This document shows, in pieces, positions 31,200 to 40,318 of a stretch of DNA of 64,000 nucleotides (positions within the stretch are counted from its first letter, which is position 1; the number at the start of each line of letters is the position of its first letter). The DNA is from Sediminispirochaeta smaragdinae DSM 11293. GTDB lineage: Bacteria > Spirochaetota > Spirochaetia > DSM-16054 > Sediminispirochaetaceae. The position numbers were made by a program, and so were the translations under genes. The notes under the pieces are model-generated. The model was not told where the DNA came from. It saw only the letters and a list, made by a program, of their open reading frames with translations, and ran no database searches. The stretch spans positions 992,001-1,056,000 of the forward strand of contig NC_014364.1 in NCBI RefSeq assembly GCF_000143985.1. The letters are read 5' to 3'.

Positions 31200-32255
31200 A
31201 TGGCGCGGAAGAATCTGTTAAAGGGATTCAAGAAACCTCGGGGAATCACTTTTGAACATAGTGAACTACAGTCCAACTATGGTAAATTCGTGGCCTACCC
31301 TTTCGAGCGGGGGTTCGGTACGACGGTCGGTAATACGCTTCGGAGAGTTTTGCTCTCTTCGATTCAGGGTTATGCCGTAAGTGCCGTTAAGATTACCTGT
31401 TATAACGAAGAGGGTACTCCGCACATGGTCTCGAGTGAATTTGAAATGGTTCCCGAGGTGGTTGAGGATACACCGGAAATTATTGCAAATCTTAAACAAT
31501 TGCAAATTAAGTTGCCGGAAGAGGTCGAGCAGAAAACCCTTCTCATTGAGTGTAAGGGGCCGGGAGAAATTACGGGTGCCGACTTTGAAAAAGACAATGA
31601 TGTTGAAATTATCAACAAGGATTGGAAAATCCTCACCATGATGGAGAAGGCCAATTTCGATCTGGAAGTCCAGATTGATCTCGGTCGGGGATATGTTCCC
31701 TCTGAAGTAAACGAGAAGTATATCGAAGAGATCGGCACGATTCCGATTGATGCGGTCTTCAGTCCTATAAAGCGTGTTACCTATGGGATCGAGAATACCA
31801 GGGTTGGACAGCGGAGCGATTACGATAAGCTGACGATGGAAATCTACACCGATGGCACGATTGCTCCCGAGGATGCTTTGGCTGAGGCTGCAAAGATTGC
31901 CAAGGATCACTTTACTATTTTCATCAATTTTGATGAGGATGCGATCGATGGTGATGATGATGTTGATGAAGAGGAAGAACGGGTAAGGGCCGTATTGGAT
32001 ACTCCTGTTGAGGAGCTGGAATTGTCGGTTCGTTCGTTCAACTGCCTGAAGAGCGCAAATATCCGGACCATCGGTGACCTGACCCGGAAGACCGAGGAAG
32101 AGATTGCAAAGACCAGAAACTTCGGTAAAAAAAGCCTTCAGGAGATAAAGGAAAAACTGAAGGAGTGGAACCTTAGTCTCGGAATGACCGATTACAGTGT
32201 TTTGAAGACTTCGACAAAACTCCCGATGAACAAGGAAGAAGAAGATGAAGCATAG
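31200..32255 (+). CDS. rpoA: DNA-directed RNA polymerase subunit alpha
   Basis: 351 residues. The N-terminal dimerisation domain includes [13 protein letters not shown]. A flexible acidic linker (about 241-262, rich in Asp/Glu) leads to the C-terminal DNA-binding domain with [10 protein letters not shown]. The last 11 bases overlap rplQ. Confidence 0.98.
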   Translation: MARKNLLKGFKKPRGITFEHSELQSNYGKFVAYPFERGFGTTVGNTLRRVLLSSIQGYAVSAVKITCYNEEGTPHMVSSEFEMVPEVVEDTPEIIANLKQLQIKLPEEVEQKTLLIECKGPGEITGADFEKDNDVEIINKDWKILTMMEKANFDLEVQIDLGRGYVPSEVNEKYIEEIGTIPIDAVFSPIKRVTYGIENTRVGQRSDYDKLTMEIYTDGTIAPEDALAEAAKIAKDHFTIFINFDEDAIDGDDDVDEEEERVRAVLDTPVEELELSVRSFNCLKSANIRTIGDLTRKTEEEIAKTRNFGKKSLQEIKEKLKEWNLSLGMTDYSVLKTSTKLPMNKEEEDEA

Positions 32256-32739
32256 AGTTGGATTTAACAGGCTGAGTCGAAGTGCTGCTCACCGCCTTTC
32301 TCTCCACAGGAATATGGCCACCTCTCTGTTCCGTTATGAGAGAATTACCACTACAAAGGCAAAAGCTCTCGCGGTTCGTCGAACAGCTGAGAAAATGATT
32401 ACCCGGGCAAAGGTTGATTCGGTACATAATAGGCGTACTATCGCCAAGGACATCAAGGACAAAGAGATTCTTGCAAAGCTCTTTACCGAAATAGGTCCCC
32501 GTTTTGTAAGCCGACCCGGTGGTTATACGCGTATTCTCAAGTTGGGAAGACGCAAGGGTGATGCCGCCGAAATGGTGATCCTCGAATTGGTCGAAAAGAA
32601 GCAGGAAGAAAAGAAGCCTGCCAAGGCCAAGAAAGCGAAGGCTGTGAAAGAGGATAAGAAGGCAGAGGCCCCCAAGGCGGAAGCCGAGGCTGTTCCTGCT
32701 GAAGAGGAGAAAAAAGAAGCCGCACCTGCCGCTGAATAA
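32245..32739 (+). CDS. rplQ: 50S ribosomal protein L17 with a long charged tail
   Basis: 164 residues. The first ~120 match L17 ([10 protein letters not shown] start; Leu-Phe-Thr-Glu-Ile-Gly-Pro-Arg). The remaining ~45 residues are a low-complexity Lys/Ala/Glu/Pro extension absent from the usual 115-130 residue protein. The tail could bind rRNA or be dispensable. Last gene of the ribosomal run, followed by a strong terminator. Confidence 0.96.
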   Translation: MKHRVGFNRLSRSAAHRLSLHRNMATSLFRYERITTTKAKALAVRRTAEKMITRAKVDSVHNRRTIAKDIKDKEILAKLFTEIGPRFVSRPGGYTRILKLGRRKGDAAEMVILELVEKKQEEKKPAKAKKAKAVKEDKKAEAPKAEAEAVPAEEEKKEAAPAAE

Positions 32740-32772
32740 GTTTTCCTATCGTATTTGTAAGGCCTTAGACGA

Positions 32773-32805
32773 CCGTCTCTTCCTGGTGGAGAGACGGTTT
32801 TTTTT
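32773..32805 (+). terminator. Rho-independent terminator after rplQ
   Basis: Perfect 8 bp stem CCGTCTCT/AGAGACGG (32773-32780 with 32790-32797), nine-base loop, then eight T. It closes the ribosomal/rpoA operon and separates it from cstA. Confidence 0.92.
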
Positions 32806-32863
32806 GTCTTCTTTTTCCGGTCGTCTCTGATAATGAGAATTGTGTTTCTATATGGCACTTTTT

Positions 32864-32892
32864 TTGACAAATATCTCAAATGGGTGTTTAAT
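32864..32892 (+). promoter_or_regulatory. Promoter of cstA
   Basis: Consensus -35 TTGACA (32864-32869), 17-base spacer, -10 TTTAAT (32887-32892). The GTATAC-type operator starts on its last base. AGGAGG lies upstream of the cstA ATG. Confidence 0.8.
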
Positions 32893-32905
32893 ATAGTATA
32901 CAACA
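32892..32905. promoter_or_regulatory. GTATAC-type operator at the cstA promoter
   Basis: TATAGTATACAACA; its reverse complement TGTTGTATACTATA differs from the operator of the 44.4 kb permease at one of 14 positions. It covers the end of the -10 box and the likely start site, a position expected to repress. It probably binds an FCD-type GntR protein such as the one at 47.4 kb; the link is inferred from sequence alone. Confidence 0.5.
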
Positions 32906-32926
32906 ATTTCATTTCAGGAGGTTTCC

Positions 32927-34666
32927 ATGGATGCTGTTTTAATTATGATAGTAGCCTTTGTCGGCTATATCATAGCCTACCGGTTGTATGGTGAGTTTGT
33001 CGGAAAAAAGATCTTCCAACTGACGAATCAGAACAAAACACCGGCTGTAGAGTTCACGGATGGTGTCGATTATGTTCCGACAAAACGAGGAATTATATTT
33101 GGTCACCACTTTACTTCCATTGCCGGAACCGGACCGATTGTAGGACCTGCTATCGGTGTCATATGGGGATGGCTGCCGGCGCTCATTTGGGTACTCGTGG
33201 GTTCTATTGTTATGGGAGCGGTACAGGACTTCAGTGTTCTGGTTATGTCGCTCAGGAACCAGGGAAAGTCTATATCCGAAGTCGCAGCGGGATATATCAG
33301 TAAAAGAATTCGTGTAGCCTTTTTCCTGATTGTCTTTATCGAGCTGTGGTTATTTCTGGCTATATTGGGCATGATTATCGCCGTCATTTTTCATATGTAC
33401 CCTGAGGCGGTTTTCCCGGTATGGATGGAGATACCCATTGCTATAATCCTGGGGTGGGCAATTTACAAGCGCAATGCACATGTCAACCGAGCAACCGTTT
33501 TAGCTGTTGTCGCTATGTATATTACCGTTGTTTTAGGCCATGTCATTCCCCTCGACATGCCTACCATCGGCGGGATGCCGGCAACGGGCGTGTGGACCAT
33601 CATACTTTTCATTTACTGCTTTATTGCATCGACACTTCCGGTTACCACCTTGCTCCAGCCTCGAGACTATATCAATGCTTGGGAGCTCTTTATTGCGATG
33701 GGGCTGGTTGTCATCGGTGTCATTGCCGCTTCTTTTAACGGTCTGAAGATTGTTGCTCCTGCTGTCCAGGCCGCTCCTGAGGGAGCTCCGTCTCTCTGGC
33801 CCTTCCTCTTTATTACCATAGCCTGCGGTGCAATATCCGGTTTTCACTCGGTGGTTGCTTCGGGAACGACGGCAAAGCAGGTCGCACAGGAAGAGGATGC
33901 ACAGTTTATCGGATATGGATCCATGCTGATGGAAGGGGCACTTGCGGTCCTCGTCATCATCGCTACTGCCGCCGGTATCGGCCTTGCGGCGCGTGGAGAA
34001 ACCGGGGCGGTTACCGGTCTTGCAAAGTGGACCCAGCATTATGCATCCTGGAGTGCTGCTGCAGGGTTGGGTGCCAAGGTCGGAGCTTTCGTCGAGGGGG
34101 CTGCCAATATGATAAGCTACCTAGGCATTCCCAAATACCTCGGTTTGATCATCATGGGCGTTTTTGTTGCCTCTTTTGCAGGAACCTCTATGGATACCAC
34201 AACAAGACTCCAGCGTTATGTTATTCAGGAATTATTGGGGGCCAACCGTGTAGGTGCTGCCGAGAAAAAAAGTTTTTTCACCAACAAATACGGAGCAACC
34301 ATTCTCGCGTTGCTCACCGCGGGAATTTTGGCCTTCTCGACTGGAGCCGACGGAAAGGGAGCCATGACGCTTTGGCCTCTTTTTGGCGCTAACAACCAGA
34401 CCCTTGCCGCTCTGGCCCTTTTTACCGCTTCGGTCTATCTCAAGAAGAGGGGTGGGAAAAAGTATTTGGTCACCCTGCTCCCTGGCATTTTTATGCTCGT
34501 TCTGACCTTCTGGGCCTTGATTGAGAACGAGATGAGTTATATTGCCGGTACAAAGGTGCTCCTGGGAATTATCAATCTGGCTATTATTCTTATCGTGATT
34601 TTTGTAGCTTTTGAAAGTCTAAAGAAGCTCTTCAGTAAAGAAGATATGCAGGCGGCTCAGGCATAA
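32927..34666 (+). CDS. cstA: CstA-family carbon starvation / pyruvate-peptide transporter
   Basis: A 579-residue polytopic membrane protein with about 15 hydrophobic segments. Near the N-terminus it has the family pattern Pro-Ala-Val-Glu-Phe-Thr-Asp-Gly-Val-Asp-Tyr-Val-Pro-Thr followed by Phe-Gly-His-His-Phe-Thr-Ser-Ile-Ala-Gly. Central Gly-Phe-His-Ser-Val-Val-Ala-Ser-Gly-Thr-Thr and Ala-Gly-Thr-Ser-Met-Asp-Thr-Thr-Thr-Arg are also diagnostic. CstA/BtsT proteins take up pyruvate or peptides. AGGAGG lies six bases before the ATG. A consensus promoter with an overlapping GTATAC operator suggests it is under repression, possibly by the GntR protein of the catabolic cluster. Substrate is not determinable here. 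Confidence 0.92.
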   Translation: MDAVLIMIVAFVGYIIAYRLYGEFVGKKIFQLTNQNKTPAVEFTDGVDYVPTKRGIIFGHHFTSIAGTGPIVGPAIGVIWGWLPALIWVLVGSIVMGAVQDFSVLVMSLRNQGKSISEVAAGYISKRIRVAFFLIVFIELWLFLAILGMIIAVIFHMYPEAVFPVWMEIPIAIILGWAIYKRNAHVNRATVLAVVAMYITVVLGHVIPLDMPTIGGMPATGVWTIILFIYCFIASTLPVTTLLQPRDYINAWELFIAMGLVVIGVIAASFNGLKIVAPAVQAAPEGAPSLWPFLFITIACGAISGFHSVVASGTTAKQVAQEEDAQFIGYGSMLMEGALAVLVIIATAAGIGLAARGETGAVTGLAKWTQHYASWSAAAGLGAKVGAFVEGAANMISYLGIPKYLGLIIMGVFVASFAGTSMDTTTRLQRYVIQELLGANRVGAAEKKSFFTNKYGATILALLTAGILAFSTGADGKGAMTLWPLFGANNQTLAALALFTASVYLKKRGGKKYLVTLLPGIFMLVLTFWALIENEMSYIAGTKVLLGIINLAIILIVIFVAFESLKKLFSKEDMQAAQA

Positions 34667-34674
34667 TGGACTTT

Positions 34675-34711
34675 GCCGGGCGATGTGAGCGTTTCATCGC
34701 CCGGCCTTTTT
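34675..34711 (+). terminator. Rho-independent terminator after cstA
   Basis: Perfect 11 bp GC-rich stem (34675-34685 with 34695-34705), nine-base loop, then C and five T. Confidence 0.92.
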
Positions 34712-34729
34712 CTTGAAGGATGATACTGA

Positions 34730-35179
34730 ATGCTTGAAACATTACTTCATAGAATCCGCCTTCAGGCGTATCTGATGATGGTTCTGTTTTCCCTTGGTTT
34801 GGTGGTGATCTGGTTTATGCGTTATCTGGGGTGGGCCTTTCCCACCGAACCGACCCGTGTTTTATCTATGGTTGGTCTATTGGGGAGCACGACAGGCGCT
34901 GTTGCTCTTCCCATTCTTGTTAGGATGGCTTTTTATCGGAAAAGTGCACGTCAGGGTGGGCTCCGACTGTCTGAATTTTTTCGTATGGAGAGGTACCTCG
35001 TTCTGTGTGTTTTCTTGGGGGCTCTTTTCACGCTCTTTGCTTATCTTGTTCCTGTGTATCGATACCATCTATATCTTTCGGTCTTGGTTACGATATACGG
35101 GATCTATTCGGTTTTTCCTGCCAATAAAACATATAAAAAGGATATTGCTGCTTTTAGGGTAAAATGTGATGAAACATAA
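34730..35179 (+). CDS. Small four-helix membrane protein, unknown
   Basis: 149 residues with about four hydrophobic segments (roughly 13-33, 43-63, 85-107, 112-130) separated by basic loops. I recognise no family. It starts 19 bases after the cstA terminator with AAGGA ahead of the ATG. Its end overlaps the next gene by 11-14 bases, so it forms one translational unit with the small protein and the ArsA-like ATPase. It might be the membrane partner of that ATPase, but this rests only on position. Confidence 0.75.
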   Translation: MLETLLHRIRLQAYLMMVLFSLGLVVIWFMRYLGWAFPTEPTRVLSMVGLLGSTTGAVALPILVRMAFYRKSARQGGLRLSEFFRMERYLVLCVFLGALFTLFAYLVPVYRYHLYLSVLVTIYGIYSVFPANKTYKKDIAAFRVKCDET

Positions 35180-35453
35180 TCGTTTGTGGCTATCTATTCG
35201 TGCTTTTTTTCGTGGATTTCAGCAGGCCATGCTTTACAAAGCAACGGCACAAATCGAGTATGAAATTTCCGAGATGGAAAATTCCTTTACGCTTATGCTT
35301 TTTGGAAATTTCATCGGCTTACCCGGGCCCTCAATGCCCTTAACCTTGGAGTTACTACCGGATATGGGCGGGGAGTTGGAACATATGCTCCTTCGGGCGA
35401 GTCAGACGGGAAACGGTTTGAGTGAGCTTGCAAGTATCATGGGGGAGCCGTGA
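35169..35453 (+). CDS. 94-residue conserved-looking protein upstream of ArsA-like ATPase
   Basis: A small protein read from ATG 35169 (a GTG lies one codon earlier). A basic, amphipathic N-terminal part (Arg-Ala-Phe-Phe-Arg-Gly-Phe) is followed by a hydrophobic Phe-Thr-Leu-Met-Leu-Phe-Gly-Asn-Phe-Ile-Gly-Leu-Pro-Gly-Pro segment and a leucine/glutamate-rich end. No signal peptide. Its stop overlaps the ATG of the ATPase by one base, implying fixed stoichiometry and possibly direct binding. I do not recognise the family with confidence. Confidence 0.75.
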   Translation: MKHNRLWLSIRAFFRGFQQAMLYKATAQIEYEISEMENSFTLMLFGNFIGLPGPSMPLTLELLPDMGGELEHMLLRASQTGNGLSELASIMGEP

Positions 35454-36334
35454 TGCCGCGATATCATATTTTCGTGGGAAAGGGCGGTGTCGGGAAGTCA
35501 ACCTGTTCTTGCCTGGAGGCTCTGAGATTGGCTTCTTCGCAGCGTAAAACGCTGCTTGACTCCATGGATCCTGCCCATAATCTCCATGATATTTTTCGGA
35601 CGGAACTGGGGGCAAAGGGGAAGAAAATTCTGCCGACGCTTACCGTTCGAGAATCAGATACGAGCCAGAAGGGGCGTGAGTATATGGCGGAAATTCGTGG
35701 AGAGTTGAAGAATCTCTACCACTATCAGCAAGCCTTGAACATCGACAAATATTTTAACTTGTTGAAATTTGCTCCTGGTATGGAAGAGTACGCCGCACTT
35801 TTGATTCTTCAGCGATGTTTTGATGAGCGTCGCTACGATGAGCTTGTTATCGATACTCCCCCAACGGCGCTCACCATGAAGATGCTGGCTTTGCCGGGGG
35901 TAAATCTTCACTGGATTCACCATTTAAAAGCGATGAGGGAAGAGATACTTCTAAAGAAAAATCGTGTAGCCGAAATACATAGCGAATCTTCCATCGATCG
36001 AGACCATGATCCGATCTTTTCTCGCCTGGTGCGTATGCAAAAGCGTTACGATACGCTTTTGTCGTTGCTATGTGATCAGGAGCAAACCGAAATCGTACTT
36101 GTCCTTAATGAAGACGAATTGAGCTTTTCGGAAAGCCTTCTGATTAAACGCCAATTGGCGGGGTTTGGAATGGAAATCGGCCGAATCATCGTCAATAAAT
36201 ACACTGGTAGGGGTGATTGGACCGGGCGTGTCGCTGAAGCGTTTCCCAACGTGACTATCTTGCAGAATCCGCTTGCTGATGGGCCTCTTACCGGCATAAC
36301 CGTGTTGAACGAACATCTTTCGAAGTTGGCTTAG
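35453..36334 (+). CDS. ArsA/Get3-like anion-transporting ATPase
   Basis: 293 residues of the deviant-Walker SIMIBI class. The P-loop Gly-Lys-Gly-Gly-Val-Gly-Lys-Ser-Thr is at residues 7-15, switch I resembles Asp-Pro-Ala-His-Asn-Leu (about 41-46) and switch II is Asp-Thr-Pro-Pro-Thr-Ala (about 139-144). It is a single-domain protein, whereas ArsA proper has two repeats. No Cys-x-x-Cys or arsenite-binding triad was seen, and no arsenic genes are nearby, so arsenic export is unlikely. ATG 35453 is used because GGGGGAG is six bases upstream. Role unknown; possibly assembles or delivers a membrane protein. Confidence 0.85.
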   Translation: MPRYHIFVGKGGVGKSTCSCLEALRLASSQRKTLLDSMDPAHNLHDIFRTELGAKGKKILPTLTVRESDTSQKGREYMAEIRGELKNLYHYQQALNIDKYFNLLKFAPGMEEYAALLILQRCFDERRYDELVIDTPPTALTMKMLALPGVNLHWIHHLKAMREEILLKKNRVAEIHSESSIDRDHDPIFSRLVRMQKRYDTLLSLLCDQEQTEIVLVLNEDELSFSESLLIKRQLAGFGMEIGRIIVNKYTGRGDWTGRVAEAFPNVTILQNPLADGPLTGITVLNEHLSKLA

Positions 36335-36358
36335 TGTTTCGAATCCTGGTGATTTTAT
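36335..36358 (-). repeat. Dispersed intergenic repeat, copy 1
   Basis: In the reverse direction it matches the copy at 57759-57782 at 23 of 24 positions. It sits directly after the ArsA-like ATPase stop codon. Confidence 0.7.
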
Positions 36359-36655
36359 TTTCCTGTTTTCCAATGCCGCAGCAGAGGTGGGAAGTTCACG
36401 TGCGCAGCTTGCCCAGAATCTTCTTTCGGACATAGCTGTCTTCGTCCTGCGCTTCAGGCACTCGTTGATAGCATCGAGGCGCAATCCCTGGGGACCAGGA
36501 TAAATATGTCGGTTTTTCCTCTATACGTACTACCGGGTTTCGTAAAAAACAAAATGAACAATTGTTAAAATTTTATTGACGATTGTTATTTACGCCTCGG
36601 AATGCCCATGGTATCCTAAACATAGAACAATAAAAATAGAATGTGAGGTAAAATT
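36335..36655. other. Intergenic region with repeat copy and AT-rich control segment
   Basis: 321 bp. It begins with one copy of the dispersed repeat (36335-36358) and has an 8 bp inverted partner ATCCTGGT/ACCAGGAT at 36343-36350 and 36494-36501, so a ~165 bp element with inverted ends may lie here. The right third is AT-rich, with a perfect palindrome AACAATTGTT (36558-36567) and TTGACG at 36576 ahead of the chemoreceptor gene. No convincing -10 box was found. Confidence 0.45.
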
Positions 36656-38944
36656 TTGGGGAAAAACACGATAGCTTGTATTCTTTCCGGCTCTATTCTA
36701 TTGGCTATAGTTGTTGTGCGTTTACTTCACGCCGGTATAGCGGATCCGATTTTATGTATCCTGACGGCTTTACTTTTTGTAGTCGTCCTCTATGGCTGGG
36801 GAACCTCTTTTATTGCCAACAGACGGCTTGTCCGATATGGCGTGCAGGCCGCCCGTTCTATTCGTAGTCAAGGAATTGCTCCTTTTGAGAGAGCAGTTTG
36901 GGAAATCGCCAGAGGAAATCTTTGTGCCCATGTGGATCTCTCTACTCTTGATGTGACCCCTCCCCCTGGTGCCCTCTACCGATCACTATATTCGGCATTT
37001 TCAGCATCTTCGGATGCAATTGACCGGGCAATGCTCGGTATTGCTTCTCTAACTGCCGAGCCTGTGCGGCGAATTTGTTTTACCGGTATCGACGACTATC
37101 TACACGGCCAACTGATGGGACAGATCGTGGGGGCGCGTCTTGGAGGAGAAGGCGAGATAGCGATTATTGCTGTCAATGAAGAAACCAACTATTCGGTCCT
37201 CCGGGAACGTGGCTTTGTAAATGCACTTCACAATGATTTTTCGAAGATACGAGTTGTTCGGACTGTCTACACAAGCCGTGATCCAAAGCGTGCAAGAGAG
37301 GGGATAAGAAATCTGTTGCAGGATTTTCCGCATCTTGTGGCAGTTTACCAGCTTGAGGAAGCCTCTACCCTGGACAGCCTTGATGAACTTCGGCGTCTGA
37401 AATCTCCGGGAAAGATATCATTTTTCGGACACGGAAAACGAGAGGGCTTTTCCAATTTTTTCCATTCGGGGTACCTAACCACGACGATTACTCAGAGTCC
37501 CTATCTGCAGGGGTATAATCCCCTTGTCTATCTTTTCAATTCGATGGTTTCTTCTTGGAAACCTGAGCATCCTAAGATGCTTATCACGCCGAAGGTCATT
37601 ACCAAAGACAACTTTCGAGAACAGCTGGGACATAGCACAGAAAGTGAAGGCCTTGCCGTGCTTTCGGAAGAGAATCCCTCCAGGGGGCTGAAGCTGGCCT
37701 TTCTGATACCGAAAAATGAGGATTTTTGGCCTCCCGTCTATAAAGGGGCTCATGATGCACGACGGATTCTGGCGGTCAAAAATTGTGAAGTCGATATCAT
37801 ACTACCTCCCAAAGGGAAGGATCACTACGATGTCGATGCCTGGAGGGGCATGATAGAAAGACTTATTGCAGATACGTACGATGGCTTTGCCATTCCTCTT
37901 TTCAGCGATCGTTTGATCCCTGTCATAAACAAGGCCGTGGACAAGGGGCTTCTGGTCGTTACCTATAATCAGGAACCTTTCAGCCTTAGAGGAATGATAC
38001 TTGAAGTAGAAGAAAAGGCCGACCGTGTGGCAAAGATAGGAGAAAAGTTGCGACGTGGGGCGAGTGATTCGGAATCGGCAACTGTCGACATTCAGGATGC
38101 CCTTTCTTCAGTACAGAAGGTTTTGGATTCTCAGCAACAAGAGGTGGAACAAGCACGGCTTGCAATGGATAATCTTTCCTCACTTGTCGGTATAGCTGCC
38201 AGAGAAACTCACTCGGCAGGAAGTCGCGCCGAACAGGTTGCCGCCGCCGCTGTCGGAGGACGAGCGGCTATTATGGCGACTAAGAAGGCCGGCGATCGCT
38301 TGACCTCTTCTACAAGAGCAACACAAAAGCTTATCAACGACCTTGCAAAACGTTCGCGTGAGATAAGGACGATCATCGGCGCCATAGAAGATATTGCGGC
38401 CCAGACCCATTTACTTGCAATGAACGCCTCGATTGAGGCTGCACGAGCCGGAGAGGCCGGTGCCGGGTTTTCCGTTGTGGCGCATGAGATTCGTACCCTG
38501 TCGGAAGGTTCAAGTAGTGCTACGGAAAAGATTACCGCTTTGTTGGAAGAGGTCTTGAATTCGGTGGAAAGTGCCGAAACACATGCTGATGAGGGTGTCG
38601 AGGTTGTCCGTTCCAGTAATGAACAGGTATCAGCGGCGGAGAATCATCTTTCCGAGATAAATGAAGCGGCCTCTGTGAACCGCACAAAGATGGAAGAGGT
38701 CTTGAATGCTCTTTCCGAAATGGAGACCTCGGCACAGAGCGTTGCTACCACTATTCAATCGGTAATGGAAATCCACCACCGAAACAGCGGCCAGTTCGAT
38801 CGCGTACGTCTTTCAAGCGATAAACTGAGCAAACAGATTGTTGCGGTGGCACGGCGTGCAGAGGAGCTGTCGACTCTTGCAAATTCCGAAAAAGAATTGG
38901 TCTGCTCCTTTGAACTTGAGGAGAGCAATAAAAAAAAGGCATAA
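36656..38944 (+). CDS. Methyl-accepting chemotaxis protein with internal PBP-like sensor
   Basis: 762 residues from a TTG start with GTGAGG seven bases upstream. Two closely spaced membrane helices (5-27 and 31-50) are followed by a helical linker (55-135). A region resembling the C-lobe of LacI-type periplasmic binding proteins (about 136-315) comes next, then one like the N-lobe (345-440), and then a classical receptor signalling domain. Its tip (about 579-626) has [14 protein letters not shown]. With no further membrane helix, the ligand domain should be cytoplasmic. No chemotaxis genes adjoin it. Confidence 0.88.
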   Translation: MGKNTIACILSGSILLAIVVVRLLHAGIADPILCILTALLFVVVLYGWGTSFIANRRLVRYGVQAARSIRSQGIAPFERAVWEIARGNLCAHVDLSTLDVTPPPGALYRSLYSAFSASSDAIDRAMLGIASLTAEPVRRICFTGIDDYLHGQLMGQIVGARLGGEGEIAIIAVNEETNYSVLRERGFVNALHNDFSKIRVVRTVYTSRDPKRAREGIRNLLQDFPHLVAVYQLEEASTLDSLDELRRLKSPGKISFFGHGKREGFSNFFHSGYLTTTITQSPYLQGYNPLVYLFNSMVSSWKPEHPKMLITPKVITKDNFREQLGHSTESEGLAVLSEENPSRGLKLAFLIPKNEDFWPPVYKGAHDARRILAVKNCEVDIILPPKGKDHYDVDAWRGMIERLIADTYDGFAIPLFSDRLIPVINKAVDKGLLVVTYNQEPFSLRGMILEVEEKADRVAKIGEKLRRGASDSESATVDIQDALSSVQKVLDSQQQEVEQARLAMDNLSSLVGIAARETHSAGSRAEQVAAAAVGGRAAIMATKKAGDRLTSSTRATQKLINDLAKRSREIRTIIGAIEDIAAQTHLLAMNASIEAARAGEAGAGFSVVAHEIRTLSEGSSSATEKITALLEEVLNSVESAETHADEGVEVVRSSNEQVSAAENHLSEINEAASVNRTKMEEVLNALSEMETSAQSVATTIQSVMEIHHRNSGQFDRVRLSSDKLSKQIVAVARRAEELSTLANSEKELVCSFELEESNKKKA

Positions 38945-38978
38945 AAAAAGGCATGATCACCTTTCGGCGGCCATGCCT
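38942..38978 (-). terminator. Terminator of the gap-pgk-larA-mae operon
   Basis: Read on the minus strand: stem AGGCATG/CATGCCT (38972-38978 with 38949-38955) with a 16-base loop and then a run of seven T. It lies just after the malic enzyme stop, between convergent genes. Confidence 0.8.
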
Positions 38979-38995
38979 ACTATAAAAGCGGCTAG

Positions 38996-40282
38996 CTATT
39001 TCCAGTACTTTTCCATACGCTTGACAAGGTCTTTTCGGTATGCATCCCAATCAGTTATGGGCTTGCGTGCGACTTTCTCTTCACATGCCGCCTTTGCAAC
39101 AGCGACCGCTTCGTACTCGATGACTCGGGGATCGAAGGGCTTGGGAACGATATAGTTCTGGCCAAAGGAGAATTCCTTGCCACCGTATGCCCGCTTTACA
39201 ATTTCGGGTACGGGCTGTTTTGCAAGTTCGGCAAGGGCTTTACTGGCAGCCATTTTCATGCCTTCGGTTATACCAGTCGCGCGGACATCAAGCGCACCCC
39301 GAAAGATAAAGGGAAAACCGAGGACGTTGTTTATCTGATTGGGATAATCGCTTCGACCGGTGGCCATGATAAGATCTTTTCGTACGGACACGGCTGTGGG
39401 ATAGTCGATTTCGGGATTCGGATTGCTCATTGCAAAGACCACAGGCTGTGATGCCATACTTGCGAGCATCTCCGGTGATACACAGTCGGCAACGGAGAGC
39501 CCCATGAAAACATCGGCACCCTTCATGGCTTCGGCAAGGGTTCGTGCCGTGGTCGAGGAGGCAAATTCCTCTTTCTGAGGTGTCATCCTCTCTGTTCGAC
39601 CCTTGAAGATAACACCCTTGGAATCGCACATAATGACATTTTCTTTTTTGCCTCCTGCGGCAACGAACATTCGTGCACAGCTGATTCCTGCAGCCCCCGC
39701 TCCGTTATAGACGATTTTCATCTCCGAAAGCTTTTTTCCCGTAATTTCCGCCGCATTGATCAGACCTGCGGTGGCTATGATAGCCGTACCGTGCTGATCG
39801 TCGTGGAAGATGGGAATATTTGTTTCAGCCTTCAATCTGTTCTCGATCTCGAAACATTCCGGCGCCTTGATATCTTCGAGGTTCACCCCGCCGAAGGTAG
39901 GCTCCAGCATCTTAACAACCTCGATAAGCTTTTCCGGATCATGAGTATCCACTTCGATATCGAAAACATCGACATCGGCAAACCTTTTAAAGAGGACACC
40001 TTTTCCCTCCATAACCGGCTTGCTTGCAAGGGCTCCCCGATCTCCAAGACCGAGAATAGCGGTACCGTTGCTGATGACCGCTACAAGGTTTCCCCTGTTG
40101 GTATATTCGTATGCGGTTTCTGGGTCCTGCTCAATTTCCAGAACCGGCTTGGCAACCCCCGGCGTATAGGCAAGGGACAGATCCTCTGCGGTCTGACACG
40201 GCTTTGTCGGGACCACCTCGAGTTTCCCCGGTTTCCCGTCAAGTTTGTGGTAGGCCAGGGCCTTCTCTTTTAATTCATCCAT
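38996..40282 (-). CDS. NAD(P)-dependent malic enzyme (oxaloacetate-decarboxylating)
   Basis: 428 residues, the short bacterial/archaeal malic enzyme lacking the phosphotransacetylase-like tail of MaeB. It decarboxylates malate to pyruvate. The N-terminal part has the family pattern Tyr-Thr-Pro-Gly-Val-Ala; the metal site is Asp-Asp-Gln-His-Gly-Thr-Ala and the nucleotide fold contains Gly-Ala-Gly-Ala-Ala-Gly. AGGAGA lies upstream of the ATG. It is the last gene of a four-gene operon with type II GAPDH, PGK and LarA, 36 bases after larA. The coenzyme preference is not clear. Confidence 0.93.
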   Translation of the reverse strand: MDELKEKALAYHKLDGKPGKLEVVPTKPCQTAEDLSLAYTPGVAKPVLEIEQDPETAYEYTNRGNLVAVISNGTAILGLGDRGALASKPVMEGKGVLFKRFADVDVFDIEVDTHDPEKLIEVVKMLEPTFGGVNLEDIKAPECFEIENRLKAETNIPIFHDDQHGTAIIATAGLINAAEITGKKLSEMKIVYNGAGAAGISCARMFVAAGGKKENVIMCDSKGVIFKGRTERMTPQKEEFASSTTARTLAEAMKGADVFMGLSVADCVSPEMLASMASQPVVFAMSNPNPEIDYPTAVSVRKDLIMATGRSDYPNQINNVLGFPFIFRGALDVRATGITEGMKMAASKALAELAKQPVPEIVKRAYGGKEFSFGQNYIVPKPFDPRVIEYEAVAVAKAACEEKVARKPITDWDAYRKDLVKRMEKYWK

Positions 40283-40318
40283 CTCATTAATCTCCTATCG
40301 TTGTTCGTTCGCTTCTTG

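Noticed and set aside
36341-36350. tRNA fragment (T-loop-like GTTCGAATCC pattern) within the dispersed repeat
   Set aside because: The flanking bases cannot pair into a T-stem and no acceptor or anticodon arm is present.
36360-36484. Minus-strand peptide resembling a degraded phage-repressor helix-turn-helix in the 36.4 kb gap
   Set aside because: Only a loose pattern, no ribosome site, and the frame runs into the ArsA-like gene; too weak to list.
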